DNA of 64,000 nt from Sulfurimonas sp. HSL3-2 (GTDB lineage: Bacteria; Campylobacterota; Campylobacteria; Campylobacterales; Sulfurimonadaceae), in NCBI RefSeq assembly GCF_039645965.1, contig NZ_CP147917.1, forward strand, positions 2,108,001-2,172,000, given 5' to 3'. The stretch's first letter is position 1, and each line of letters opens with the position of its first letter. Under the pieces are notes generated by a model, which saw only the letters and a program-made list of their open reading frames with translations, searched no databases and was not told the DNA's origin. A program made the translations under genes and the position numbers. Positions 8,184-15,975 of this stretch are shown one piece after another.

Positions 8184-9242
8184 ATGAATATCGAACAGTT
8201 TGAAAGAGACATCAAGACAAGTTATAAAAGCATTGAGAGCGTATCGCTTCAAGAACGCATTAAAAAGCTTTTAGAGCATATTGGGCAAGAGTGGAATATC
8301 GACACAAAAAAGCTCACGCTGCATGAACTGAAGATCATCGCTTCAACTGTCATCGATGCCGAGACACTAAGTCTTCACGACGAAGTCGAGGAGCTGCTTG
8401 CAAAACAGGAGCAGATCCAAAGACAGATCGATAAAAAATCCCATGAACTACAAACTTCTAAATATGATCTGTTCAATAGTATAGAAGAAGCGCTAAGCGA
8501 TGCTCCAAAACAAACTATTTCCAAACTTCATCAGATAAAACTTCAGTCGATCGATCTTTTTGATATGTTAAATGAAATGGTTGAGTCGGCTATTCTGACA
8601 GCTTTGGAAAAAAATGATAACGATACCGAAGAAACTATAGAAGAGATCATTAAAGACATCACATACGAAACTATCAACGAGGGTCCTCTAAACAGCATTA
8701 GGATCAGAAAAATACTTTCCAGTATTATCCAAACAGCCGTGGATGTAGCAGAAGCTACGCCGAACCAAGCGAACAGCATACTTAAATCGACTCTTAAAGG
8801 GACGAAGACAGGTCTTATAAAATCGATCTATAGATTCAAACAACAGCTGCTTTATATGCCTGATGAAGTAAAAGCGATACTTGTCAGCGACTATGACAAC
8901 ACTTTTGACGAACTGATGCATACCGATGCCGTGTTCACACAGGTCATAAGCAGCATCTCGCTTTCTAACTCCGCACAAACGAAAAAGATACTTGAAGAGA
9001 TAGCCAATAATATGAAGTATGATTTAGAAGAACTGGTCCATATCTCTAAAGAGACTGTAGAAGTCATGAAAGACAAATTTAGCGCCATTAAAAAAGATGC
9101 TATGCTAAGAGGCTCAAAAGTCTTGAAGTCTGAAAAAGCACAAGAAGCAAAACGAATGGGTATCCAAGCATGGGGAGTTGCAAGGTCTGCTCTTGAAAAT
9201 GCCATCAAGTCAGCTAAAAATGCGATTGATAAAAAAGATTAA
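8184..9242 (+). CDS. Unknown helical/coiled-coil protein
   Basis: I do not recognise this 352-residue protein with certainty. It is almost entirely alpha-helical, with a coiled-coil stretch around residues 70-95 (EELLAKQEQIQRQIDKKSHEL). It is rich in Glu, Lys and Ile, and ends in a basic, Ala-rich amphipathic tail (SALENAIKSAKNAIDKKD). There is no signal peptide or membrane helix. The composition recalls apolipoprotein or phasin-like proteins that coat lipid or polymer surfaces, but that is only a resemblance. It follows the DUF493 gene by 21 bases with an AAAGGA site and may belong to that operon. Confidence 0.6.
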   Translation: MNIEQFERDIKTSYKSIESVSLQERIKKLLEHIGQEWNIDTKKLTLHELKIIASTVIDAETLSLHDEVEELLAKQEQIQRQIDKKSHELQTSKYDLFNSIEEALSDAPKQTISKLHQIKLQSIDLFDMLNEMVESAILTALEKNDNDTEETIEEIIKDITYETINEGPLNSIRIRKILSSIIQTAVDVAEATPNQANSILKSTLKGTKTGLIKSIYRFKQQLLYMPDEVKAILVSDYDNTFDELMHTDAVFTQVISSISLSNSAQTKKILEEIANNMKYDLEELVHISKETVEVMKDKFSAIKKDAMLRGSKVLKSEKAQEAKRMGIQAWGVARSALENAIKSAKNAIDKKD

Positions 9243-9276
9243 CAATAAGATTAAGTTATCTCATATCTTTTTTCCA

Positions 9277-9282
9277 TATAAT
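9277..9282 (+). promoter_or_regulatory. Predicted -10 box for the DUF2231 gene
   Basis: TATAAT lies 39 bases before the start codon in a 78-base gap, with no -35 that I can support. The ribosome site TAGGAG lies just before ATG 9321. Confidence 0.4.
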
Positions 9283-9320
9283 ACCCCGCAACTTAAAACA
9301 AAACGATATAGGAGTTATCT

Positions 9321-9908
9321 ATGATGTTACACCCGGCAACAGTTCACTTTGCAATGGTTCTACCAGTCGTCGCTTCAGTATTTGGAGTCATCTATCTTGC
9401 TAAAAGATCAGAAGGTATGGGCAAAATATCTGCACGTGCGACTTTGATCGCTGCTTTAGCAGTAATAGGCGTTTGGTATACAGGAACCCAAGCAGGACCT
9501 CTAATATATCACTTTTTAAGTCCTGATGGACAAAAAGAGCTTTTAGCGCATAAAGCACTTGGAGGATATCTGGCGATCGCGATGGGTATTATCGCAGTAT
9601 TACAATTTCTTGGATGTAAATTGAAAAAAGTTGCTCTTGAAGCATTAGCGATTATCTTATTATTAGGTGCGACAGGAACTATCTTCCTTCAAGGCAAAGA
9701 CGGTGGAGAGATCGTATATGAGCATGGACAGCCGTTTGAGATGTATCAGCTTACAGACTATCTAAACAACAGTGACGAGCTTGAGATGGCAGATGATGTA
9801 GACGCTGCTGTAGGTATGGTCAAAAAGAAGATAGACACTATCTCTAAAGTAACACCTGCAAAGATCCAAAACCTAAAAACAGTCGAAAAAGAAGATGATG
9901 AGGATTAA
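9321..9908 (+). CDS. DUF2231-like inner membrane protein
   Basis: This 195-residue protein has four membrane helices between residues 5 and 125. The conserved N-terminal HPATVHFAMVLP with two histidines and the later HKALGGY are typical of the DUF2231 family, in which such histidines have suggested metal or heme binding. The last 60 residues form an acidic, soluble tail ending in EKEDDED. Its function is unknown; quinone-linked or heme-linked redox roles have been guessed for such proteins. It stands as its own unit before the toxin-antitoxin pair. Confidence 0.65.
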   Translation: MMLHPATVHFAMVLPVVASVFGVIYLAKRSEGMGKISARATLIAALAVIGVWYTGTQAGPLIYHFLSPDGQKELLAHKALGGYLAIAMGIIAVLQFLGCKLKKVALEALAIILLLGATGTIFLQGKDGGEIVYEHGQPFEMYQLTDYLNNSDELEMADDVDAAVGMVKKKIDTISKVTPAKIQNLKTVEKEDDED

Positions 9909-9934
9909 TCCTCTCATCTTTAAAGAGCAATCTA

Positions 9935-10102
9935 ATGGATAGAAAAGAAGACAACATTTCACAAACAGAACCATCTCCTCAGATCAAAGAAGAGCTACAA
10001 AAACAACTTCAGGACTACACAGACAATCCATCGAACTTCACTTCATATTTAGAAACGATGAAGAAGATAGATCAATGGTTGAACTCTGGAGAAAAAAAAT
10101 GA
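9935..10102 (+). CDS. Small antitoxin of a type II toxin-antitoxin pair
   Basis: This 55-residue, highly charged protein (begins MDRKEDNISQ) has no recognisable DNA-binding fold. Its stop overlaps the start of the next gene as ATGA, the usual layout of antitoxin before toxin. There is no standard Shine-Dalgarno beyond AGAG in AAAGAGCAA upstream. The call rests mainly on size, order and the identity of the neighbour; antitoxins of this size normally wrap their toxin through a C-terminal helix such as SYLETMKKIDQWLN. Confidence 0.6.
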   Translation: MDRKEDNISQTEPSPQIKEELQKQLQDYTDNPSNFTSYLETMKKIDQWLNSGEKK

Positions 10103-10383
10103 AGATCGTCAGTTCACCTCTTTATGAAGAGCAGTTAAAATCGGTTTTAGGCTCATTTTTCGGTGATGATATCAAAGGTGCAAAAAGTTTTAAACTTTAC
10201 CTCGATACTATTATATTGAATATGCCGACTAAAGTGAAGAAGTATAAAAAGTCTATCTTTTTTGATAATGAGAATATCAAAGATATTGAACATCAAGGGT
10301 TTACAATACCATTTTTTGTTGATGATATAAATAATACTTATGTCGTGCTTGGAATTATAAGTAATATAAATCATAATTCATGA
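10099..10383 (+). CDS. RelE/ParE-family toxin
   Basis: Starting at ATG 10099, which overlaps the antitoxin stop, it gives 94 residues with the fold pattern of RelE/ParE toxins: two helices up to about residue 50, then basic strands (KKYKKSIFFD, GFTIPFFVDD, NTYVVLGIIS). Family members cut mRNA on the ribosome or poison gyrase; which applies here cannot be told. An in-frame ATG at 10075 lies inside the antitoxin gene and is less likely. The base composition is more AT-rich than the neighbours, which fits a mobile module. Confidence 0.7.
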   Translation: MKIVSSPLYEEQLKSVLGSFFGDDIKGAKSFKLYLDTIILNMPTKVKKYKKSIFFDNENIKDIEHQGFTIPFFVDDINNTYVVLGIISNINHNS

Positions 10384-10389
10384 AAAAAA

Positions 10390-10413
10390 TTGATTATTAA
10401 TGTAATTAATCAA
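10390..10413 (+). terminator. Hairpin after the toxin gene
   Basis: A 7-bp AT stem TTGATTA/TAATCAA (10390-10396 with 10407-10413) lies seven bases after the toxin stop. It is preceded by an A-run and followed by A-rich sequence, so it might function in either direction; termination strength is doubtful. Confidence 0.4.
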
Positions 10414-10434
10414 AAATAAGTTTTACAAATGTGT

Positions 10435-10456
10435 GGTTTTGTAACAAAAGAAAACC
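10435..10456. other. Dyad in the toxin-sox intergenic region
   Basis: GGTTTT (10435-10440) and AAAACC (10451-10456) form a 6-bp inverted repeat around a second small dyad TTTTG/CAAAA. The 261-base gap from 10384 to 10644 otherwise holds the toxin hairpin, this dyad and the sox promoter. It may be a regulator site or a weak terminator. Confidence 0.3.
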
Positions 10457-10492
10457 AATTCTATAAAAATAATCGTATAAACATTCAAATTA

Positions 10493-10527
10493 TTGTATCA
10501 TTACGATGTGATATAATTGTGATACAA
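10493..10527 (+). promoter_or_regulatory. sox operon promoter within a perfect inverted repeat
   Basis: An extended -10 (TG-A-TATAAT, TATAAT at 10512-10517) is flanked by a perfect 8-bp inverted repeat: TTGTATCA at 10493-10500 and TGATACAA at 10520-10527. The repeat covers the spacer and the start site, the usual position of a repressor operator. A leader of about 120 bases follows before soxC. Confidence 0.55.
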
Positions 10528-10644
10528 ACAAATAAAGTTACATAAATCTGCAACTGGATTGCGTTTTAGTTCGTGACTTGACTAGTTTTTTACTATCACT
10601 TTTAACTAAATGGGTTATATCTATAAGCTTATAAAGGAAAAAAA

Positions 10645-11973
10645 ATGAATGATAAGAATTCTCAAAAAAATCTAGAATCTTCATCTAATGATATAGAATA
10701 TAAATTAGATAGAAGAGATTTTTTTAGAAAATCAGCAGCGCTATCTGCTACTGCTCTTGCTGGGACAAGCATATTTGCAGGTACAAAAGCAATGGCTGAT
10801 GATCCGGCTATTATGAATGATGTGCCTTGGGGTATAAAATTCGGTGATCCGGTTACAAAAAACCGTTATGGGATGCCGTCAGAGTATGAACATAACAATA
10901 TAAGAAGAAATACAAAACTATTATCTTCAGGTAACTGGTATGCGTCGATCGCGATGTGTCCGATCCATGAATCAGAAGGTATCATCACTCCAAACGGCCT
11001 ATTCTTCAGTAGATGTCACGGTGGTGTAGCTCAGGTTGATCCGAATGAGTACCGTTTAATGATCCACGGTCTTGTAGAAAAGCCTATAGTACTAACTCTT
11101 GATCAACTTAAACGCTATCCAAGTGTTAGCCGTATTCACTTTATCGAATGTCCGGCAAACGGTGGACCTGAGTGGAAAGGACCACAATTCAACTCTATCC
11201 AATTCGCTAGAGGTATGATGAGTTCTGCACAATGGACTGGTGTATACATCAAAACTATTCTTGAAGATCTTGGTCTTAAACCAGAAGCATTATGGATGCT
11301 AGCTGAAGGTTCAGACAACTCAGAAATGGGAAGAACTGTTCCAATAGATAAAGTACTTGACGATGCAATGATCGTTTGGGGACAAAACGGTGAAGCACTT
11401 CGCCCAGAGCAAGGTTATCCTGTACGTCTTTTACTTCCGGGCTGGGAAGGTAACTTATGTGTTAAATGGTTAAAACGTTTAGAGTTCTCTAACGAGCCTT
11501 TCTACGCAAAAGAAGAAACAGCAAAATATACTGCTCTTAAACCAGATGGAAAAGCAGTACAACATTTCTATGCAAATGAAGTTAACTCAGTTATCACTTC
11601 ACCATGTCCTGAAAAACCATGGACTGACCTTAAAAAAGGTGATCTAGTAGAGATCGAAGGTCTTGCATGGAGTGGATACGGCACTATTACTGGTGTTGAT
11701 ATCACATTTGACGGTGGTAAAAGCTGGACAGAAGCAAACCTAAAAGGTCTTGTTCTTCCTAAATCATGGACAAGATTTAGTTTCATGTACAAATATGAAG
11801 GTAAACCTCTAGTTCTTGGAAGCCGTGCTATGGATGATGCAGGTCGTATGCAGCCTACTATTGCTCAAGAAGTCGCAGTAATGGGTGTTGAATCTGTATA
11901 TCATAGAAATGCAATCACTACATGGGAAGTAACAGCAAACGGGGAGGTAAATAATGTTCAAGTTAGATCGTAA
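10645..11973 (+). CDS. soxC: SoxC, molybdenum subunit of sulfane dehydrogenase
   Basis: SoxC(D) oxidises the sulfane sulfur held on the SoxY carrier in the periplasm, releasing six electrons to cytochrome c. The 442-residue protein has a Tat signal (RRDFFRK at 23-29, then a hydrophobic stretch to about 50), consistent with export of a folded Moco enzyme. The sulfite-oxidase Moco domain has its ligand Cys169 in FIECPANGG, followed by the dimerisation domain from about residue 310. It leads the soxC-soxD-soxY-soxZ cluster and overlaps soxD by 20 bases. The soxXAB genes are not in the window, matching the split sox layout known in Sulfurimonas. Confidence 0.95.
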   Translation: MNDKNSQKNLESSSNDIEYKLDRRDFFRKSAALSATALAGTSIFAGTKAMADDPAIMNDVPWGIKFGDPVTKNRYGMPSEYEHNNIRRNTKLLSSGNWYASIAMCPIHESEGIITPNGLFFSRCHGGVAQVDPNEYRLMIHGLVEKPIVLTLDQLKRYPSVSRIHFIECPANGGPEWKGPQFNSIQFARGMMSSAQWTGVYIKTILEDLGLKPEALWMLAEGSDNSEMGRTVPIDKVLDDAMIVWGQNGEALRPEQGYPVRLLLPGWEGNLCVKWLKRLEFSNEPFYAKEETAKYTALKPDGKAVQHFYANEVNSVITSPCPEKPWTDLKKGDLVEIEGLAWSGYGTITGVDITFDGGKSWTEANLKGLVLPKSWTRFSFMYKYEGKPLVLGSRAMDDAGRMQPTIAQEVAVMGVESVYHRNAITTWEVTANGEVNNVQVRS

Positions 11974-13126
11974 ATCGTTAGTATCAATCTCACTTATTGC
12001 TGCTGTATCAATCGGGTTAACAGCTTGTCTAGGTCAAGCAGCTCCAGGTTCAACAAGCTTTTCAAACGGCACTGTATCTCATACATATGCTAACGGTAAA
12101 GCTGTAATCGACGGTGGTGTGACTTATCCGATAGTTAACAACGAAACATCTGTGTATCATGTAAATACTGATACTCTTAAAGGCGGTTATACTTATGGCC
12201 GTACTCCGACTAAAAATGAATTAGAAGCATGGGCTACATCTGTAACTCCATACGCTCCACCACCACCGGGTGAAGGTTCAGTATCTGACGGTAGTGATAT
12301 CTATGATGCAAAATGTGTTATGTGTCACGGAGATTTTGGTTCAGGCGGAGGCGGATATCCTTCACTTGCTAAGGGTAACGCTTATACAGGACAAAAACAT
12401 CTGCCACTTGAAATGCGTAAAGCGAGCGGTGAAGGTCCTGCACGTGTATTCGGTACATACTGGCCACAAGCTAGTACACTATGGTGGTACATCAAAGAGG
12501 GTATGCCTCATCCGGCTCCAAAAAGCTTGACTGATGATGAAGTTTATGCACTTGTTGCATATATGTTAAACATCAATGAGATGAAAATAGACGGTCAACT
12601 AGTTGATGACGACTATGTGTTAGATCAAGAGAAATTCTTGAAAATAGAAATGCCTAATAAAGATGGTTTCGTGCCTAAAATCGATGGACCTCAAGGTACT
12701 GACAATGCACGTGCATACTTTAACGATCCTAAAAACATCGGTGCTCAAACTGTTGATGCTCGTTGTATGAAAGATTGTATTAAAGGTGATGTTCAACTAA
12801 CTCGTATTAAAATAGAAACGAAAGATTTCTTACCGCCAATGTCAGTTGCAAGAGATTTACCTAAAGCTGAAGGTAACGGTAATACTAATGCTGCTGCTAT
12901 GAAGCATTATGAAGATTCTTGTAAAATGTGTCACGGTGCTGACGGCATGGGTGCTCCAGTATTTGGTAACAAAAAACAATGGGCTCCATTCTTGGCAAAA
13001 GGCATAAAAGAAGTGTATAATAACGGTATCAATGGTATAAACGGAATGCCTCCAAAAGGTGGATCAAGTTTATCAGATGCAGAATTTAAAGCTGTTGTTG
13101 ACTATATGGTTAACGCAAGTAAATAA
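11954..13126 (+). CDS. soxD: SoxD, diheme cytochrome c subunit of sulfane dehydrogenase
   Basis: SoxD takes electrons from SoxC. The 390 residues contain two heme-binding motifs, CVMCH at 121-125 and CKMCH at 323-327, each with the downstream helical pattern of class I cytochromes c. The N-terminus ends in a lipobox-like LTAC (Cys25) after a hydrophobic segment, so the mature protein may be lipid-anchored rather than freely periplasmic. The start is ATG 11954 inside the end of soxC, with GGAGG seven bases before it. It lies between soxC and soxY in one transcript. Confidence 0.92.
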   Translation: MFKLDRKSLVSISLIAAVSIGLTACLGQAAPGSTSFSNGTVSHTYANGKAVIDGGVTYPIVNNETSVYHVNTDTLKGGYTYGRTPTKNELEAWATSVTPYAPPPPGEGSVSDGSDIYDAKCVMCHGDFGSGGGGYPSLAKGNAYTGQKHLPLEMRKASGEGPARVFGTYWPQASTLWWYIKEGMPHPAPKSLTDDEVYALVAYMLNINEMKIDGQLVDDDYVLDQEKFLKIEMPNKDGFVPKIDGPQGTDNARAYFNDPKNIGAQTVDARCMKDCIKGDVQLTRIKIETKDFLPPMSVARDLPKAEGNGNTNAAAMKHYEDSCKMCHGADGMGAPVFGNKKQWAPFLAKGIKEVYNNGINGINGMPPKGGSSLSDAEFKAVVDYMVNASK

Positions 13127-13145
13127 ATCAAACAAAGGAAAAAGA

Positions 13146-13598
13146 ATGCAAAGAAGAAAATTTTTAAGTTTAGGTGCTTTAGCAGCTGCTGCTGCTGTTG
13201 TACCAGCAAGTCTAAGTGCTGAGGATTTCAGAAAGTCAAAACCAGCTGTATGGACAGCTAAAACTGTTGATGATGCAATCGCAAAAATGTATGGTAAAAC
13301 TGCAACTAGCAGTGATGCAATCACACTAACTGCTCCAGAAGTAGCAAGTAACGGTGGTCAAATTCCTGTAGGTTTTAAAACTGATATCCCTGCTAAAACT
13401 GTTGCAGTATTTCAAGATGCTAACCCTGAAAGTGCTGTAGTTGCATATACTGTTTACCCAGAAAGCGTAATTGATTACTCAATCAAAATGAAAATGAAAG
13501 CAAGTGGAACTATTACTGTAGTTGTTGAAGGTCAAGATGGAAAACTTTACTCAGCTAGCAAAAAAATAAGTGTTGCTCTTGGTGGTTGTGAAGGCTAA
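13146..13598 (+). CDS. soxY: SoxY, covalent sulfur carrier subunit
   Basis: The start at ATG 13146 (AAAGGAAAAAGA upstream) gives 150 residues with a Tat-type signal (QRRKFLSLGALAAAAAVVPASLSA). The immunoglobulin-like body ends in GGCEG, where the cysteine is the arm that carries polysulfide or thiosulfonate intermediates. The usual SoxY ending is GGCGG, so the fourth position is Glu here; the cysteine itself is kept three residues from the end. SoxY works as a heterodimer with SoxZ, encoded next. This is probably the second SoxY of the genome, dedicated to the soxCD locus. Confidence 0.92.
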   Translation: MQRRKFLSLGALAAAAAVVPASLSAEDFRKSKPAVWTAKTVDDAIAKMYGKTATSSDAITLTAPEVASNGGQIPVGFKTDIPAKTVAVFQDANPESAVVAYTVYPESVIDYSIKMKMKASGTITVVVEGQDGKLYSASKKISVALGGCEG

Positions 13599-13645
13599 TT
13601 TGCCTTTGCAATATAAATAAAAACAAATAATATAAAGGAAAATTT

Positions 13646-13948
13646 ATGAAAATTAAAGCAAAACTAAAAGGTGATGTTGTTGATGTTAAAGTTATGGCTA
13701 AACATGAAATGATGACATACGATGTAGCAGAGAAAAAAACTGGAAGCAGAGATAATGCTAACTTCATTACTTATATCACTGGTAAAGTAAACGGTAAAGT
13801 TGTATTCGAAGCTTCTACTAGCCAATTCCTATCTAAAAACCCGATCATCACATTCGCTTTCAAAGGCGCTAAAAAAGGTGACGAGTTAACTATGACTTGG
13901 GTTGATCTTAAAGGTAATACTGTAACTGATACAGCACCAATTAAATAA
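13646..13948 (+). CDS. soxZ: SoxZ, partner of the sulfur carrier
   Basis: This 100-residue cytoplasm-made protein has no signal peptide and is expected to be carried out by the Tat system with SoxY. It begins MKIKAKLKGDVVDVKVMAKHEM, cut here to the SoxZ-typical opening strands and H-M pair, and ends in an Ig-like strand pattern (KGDELTMTWVDLKG). It follows soxY by 47 bases and is followed by a strong hairpin. The length and order match SoxZ in other split sox loci. Confidence 0.93.
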   Translation: MKIKAKLKGDVVDVKVMAKHEMMTYDVAEKKTGSRDNANFITYITGKVNGKVVFEASTSQFLSKNPIITFAFKGAKKGDELTMTWVDLKGNTVTDTAPIK

Positions 13949-13953
13949 TTCTG

Positions 13954-13974
13954 TGAGGGTTATCGCGACCCTCA
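13954..13974 (+). terminator. Hairpin after soxZ
   Basis: A 7-bp stem TGAGGGT/ACCCTCA (13954-13960 with 13968-13974) with a seven-base loop lies five bases after the soxZ stop and is followed by TTT. The downstream gene starts only 26 bases later without a clear promoter, so partial read-through or transcript stabilisation is likely. Confidence 0.55.
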
Positions 13975-13999
13975 TTTGAGTGAGAGAAAGGATAGTTAT

Positions 14000-14479
14000 A
14001 TGAAAATAATTAATTTTTTCTTTCTCCTCTTCCTTCTGCCGACTTTATTATTGTCTAGAGAGATAAATATTGATAAGCTCATAGATAAAGCTACAAAAGA
14101 ACATAAACACCTTTTTATTTTTTTACATTGGACGGATTGTGTGTACTGTCAAGAGATGATCATGTTTACACTTGAAAGTGAAAAAATACAAAAGATAGTA
14201 AAAAAAGATTTTGTTTATGAGCATATTAATACGGCCTATAAAGATACCGTAAAATATAAAGATTTCAACGGCACGGCAAAAGAGTTTGTCAAATATATAG
14301 GATTTGGGTATCCAACATCGGTCTTTTATGATCAGAACAAGAGCATCGCTGAGTTGTTTCCGGGTGTATACAATGAAGATGAGTTTGCAGTTGTACTCAA
14401 ATATATAAGCAGTGAGTCATATAAAAAGATGGAATATGACGACTATGCAAAAAAAATGGGAATAAAAGAGAAAGAATAG
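14000..14479 (+). CDS. Periplasmic thioredoxin-like protein (SoxW-like)
   Basis: I take ATG 14000, with AAAGGA seven bases upstream, over an earlier GTG or TTG. The 159 residues start with a signal peptide (to about residue 19), followed by a thioredoxin fold with active site Cys47-Val-Tyr-Cys50 in HWTDCVYCQEM and the conserved cis-proline in GYPTSVFYD. In sox clusters such proteins (SoxW, SoxS) keep the SoxY cysteine reduced or clear blocked forms; that role is inferred from position. The next gene begins directly after the stop. Confidence 0.82.
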   Translation: MKIINFFFLLFLLPTLLLSREINIDKLIDKATKEHKHLFIFLHWTDCVYCQEMIMFTLESEKIQKIVKKDFVYEHINTAYKDTVKYKDFNGTAKEFVKYIGFGYPTSVFYDQNKSIAELFPGVYNEDEFAVVLKYISSESYKKMEYDDYAKKMGIKEKE

Positions 14480-14917
14480 ATGCCTAAAAAGATATTAGCA
14501 AATGTTGTAGAACTTTATGTCACGGCATCTTCGGATGAGCCAAGAGTAATTAAAGATGAATTGCAACTGGAAAACGAAGGTGTTGTCGGAGATAAGTTTT
14601 ACGGCAAAGATATGAATCGTTTAATATTGATTACCTCTTTAGACGCATATGAAATGGTCAAAGAGAAAGATATCGATATAGAACACGGATCACTTGGTGA
14701 GAACATCCTGGTTAACGGATCGATCAAAGAACTCAATCTTGGTGACAGGTTTAATGTCGGAGATGTAACGTTAGAGATCACACAAAACTGTACATTGTGT
14801 AACGGTCTTTCAAAAATAAACTCTAAGCTGCCGAAACTTTTAAAAGACGATAGAGGTATTTTTGCTAAAGCAGTAACTTGCGGAACGATCAAAAAAGGTG
14901 ATATAGTTTATATCTAA
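14480..14917 (+). CDS. MOSC-domain protein
   Basis: This 145-residue single-domain MOSC protein carries the pattern of the molybdenum cofactor sulfurase C-terminal domain: GVVGDKFYGKD, the SLGENILV motif and the conserved cysteine in NCTLCNGL (about residue 110). MOSC proteins bind molybdopterin and move sulfur or deliver cofactor. It starts immediately after the thioredoxin-like gene. Its place beside the Moco enzyme SoxC suggests a role in cofactor handling or sulfur transfer there, although SoxC-type cofactors do not need the terminal sulfido ligand. Confidence 0.85.
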   Translation: MPKKILANVVELYVTASSDEPRVIKDELQLENEGVVGDKFYGKDMNRLILITSLDAYEMVKEKDIDIEHGSLGENILVNGSIKELNLGDRFNVGDVTLEITQNCTLCNGLSKINSKLPKLLKDDRGIFAKAVTCGTIKKGDIVYI

Positions 14918-14981
14918 TTTATTAGTAAATGAAATAATAAACTATAATTTTTACTAATTTTACTTTACAAGAAGGGTGAAC

Positions 14982-15950
14982 ATGAAAAAAATATATGCGA
15001 TCTTGGTAACCGCACTAATAACTTTTGGATTTACTGCATGTACCGGTGCGGCTCCTGATGTTGCTGAACTCAATAAAGGACAGGATATCCAAATATATAC
15101 TGCTCCTAACAGTGACGGTAAGATAACAGCTAAGAGTATTGAAGCAGCTTTTGCTTCTGCCGGGTTTATGGTTGACTTTAACAATAACATGAATACAGTC
15201 TTTGACAAAAGATTTGGCGGTCACTGGTATAAGACATATCATCTATTTGGTGTTCACAGCAAATATGCGGCTAAATTAGCTCAAAAATACCCTAGTATCG
15301 GTCTAATCACTCCGCTTAGTACATCTATCTATTCAAATGATAAAGAACATACGATGAACATCTCATCTTTGAGTTTAAAAGGTATGTCGAGAGTGACACA
15401 GATACCGATGGATAATCCTGATTTGATCGCTTATCACAAAGAACTAAACGATGCGATAAAAAAAGCACTGACAAACGGGCATTTCAATGTATTGCACTAC
15501 AAACTTTCAAATCCTAACGATCAGTTAGCCGTTACTTTCAGCTCTAAATTAGAAGTAGAAGATGGTGACATCATTACTGCAAAAGAAGACTTACAAGCTG
15601 AATTTGAAGGGGAACTTGAACCTATCGGTTTTCTTTTCCCAAGTTTCTTAGAGTTTAGTGCCGAGATCAAAAACAGCGGTTTTAAAGGCTATGATTTTTA
15701 TGACACATACTCTATATGTAAACTGGATGTTATCTATCCGATATCAAAAACTCATCCGGAAGTCGGTGCATTTGCTCCATGTTCATTCTATATGTATAAG
15801 AAAAAAGGCGATCCAAAAGTCTATATGGGATTCCCAGGTGTTCAAAACTGGATCAGTGCCGCAGAGATCAGAGATCAAGAATCTTTAAAACCTCTACAAG
15901 AAGCACATAAGCTGCTTGAAGACAAAGTAAATGAACTGCGTGCTCAATAG
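14982..15950 (+). CDS. DUF302 lipoprotein of the sox locus
   Basis: Starting at ATG 14982 (GAAGGG five bases before), it gives 322 residues with a lipoprotein signal and lipobox FTAC near residue 20. The second half has the DUF302 pattern, including VGAFAPCSFYMYKKKG and a preceding YSICKLDV. A paralogue with the same two cysteine motifs (VFAPCSMYMY and YSLCHFSF) is encoded at 46839-47861. DUF302 function is unknown. A possible -10 (TATAAT at 14943-14948) lies inside an 8-bp dyad upstream, so it may have its own promoter. Confidence 0.75.
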   Translation: MKKIYAILVTALITFGFTACTGAAPDVAELNKGQDIQIYTAPNSDGKITAKSIEAAFASAGFMVDFNNNMNTVFDKRFGGHWYKTYHLFGVHSKYAAKLAQKYPSIGLITPLSTSIYSNDKEHTMNISSLSLKGMSRVTQIPMDNPDLIAYHKELNDAIKKALTNGHFNVLHYKLSNPNDQLAVTFSSKLEVEDGDIITAKEDLQAEFEGELEPIGFLFPSFLEFSAEIKNSGFKGYDFYDTYSICKLDVIYPISKTHPEVGAFAPCSFYMYKKKGDPKVYMGFPGVQNWISAAEIRDQESLKPLQEAHKLLEDKVNELRAQ

Positions 15951-15975
15951 CAGACAGTAAAAAAAAAGGATATAT

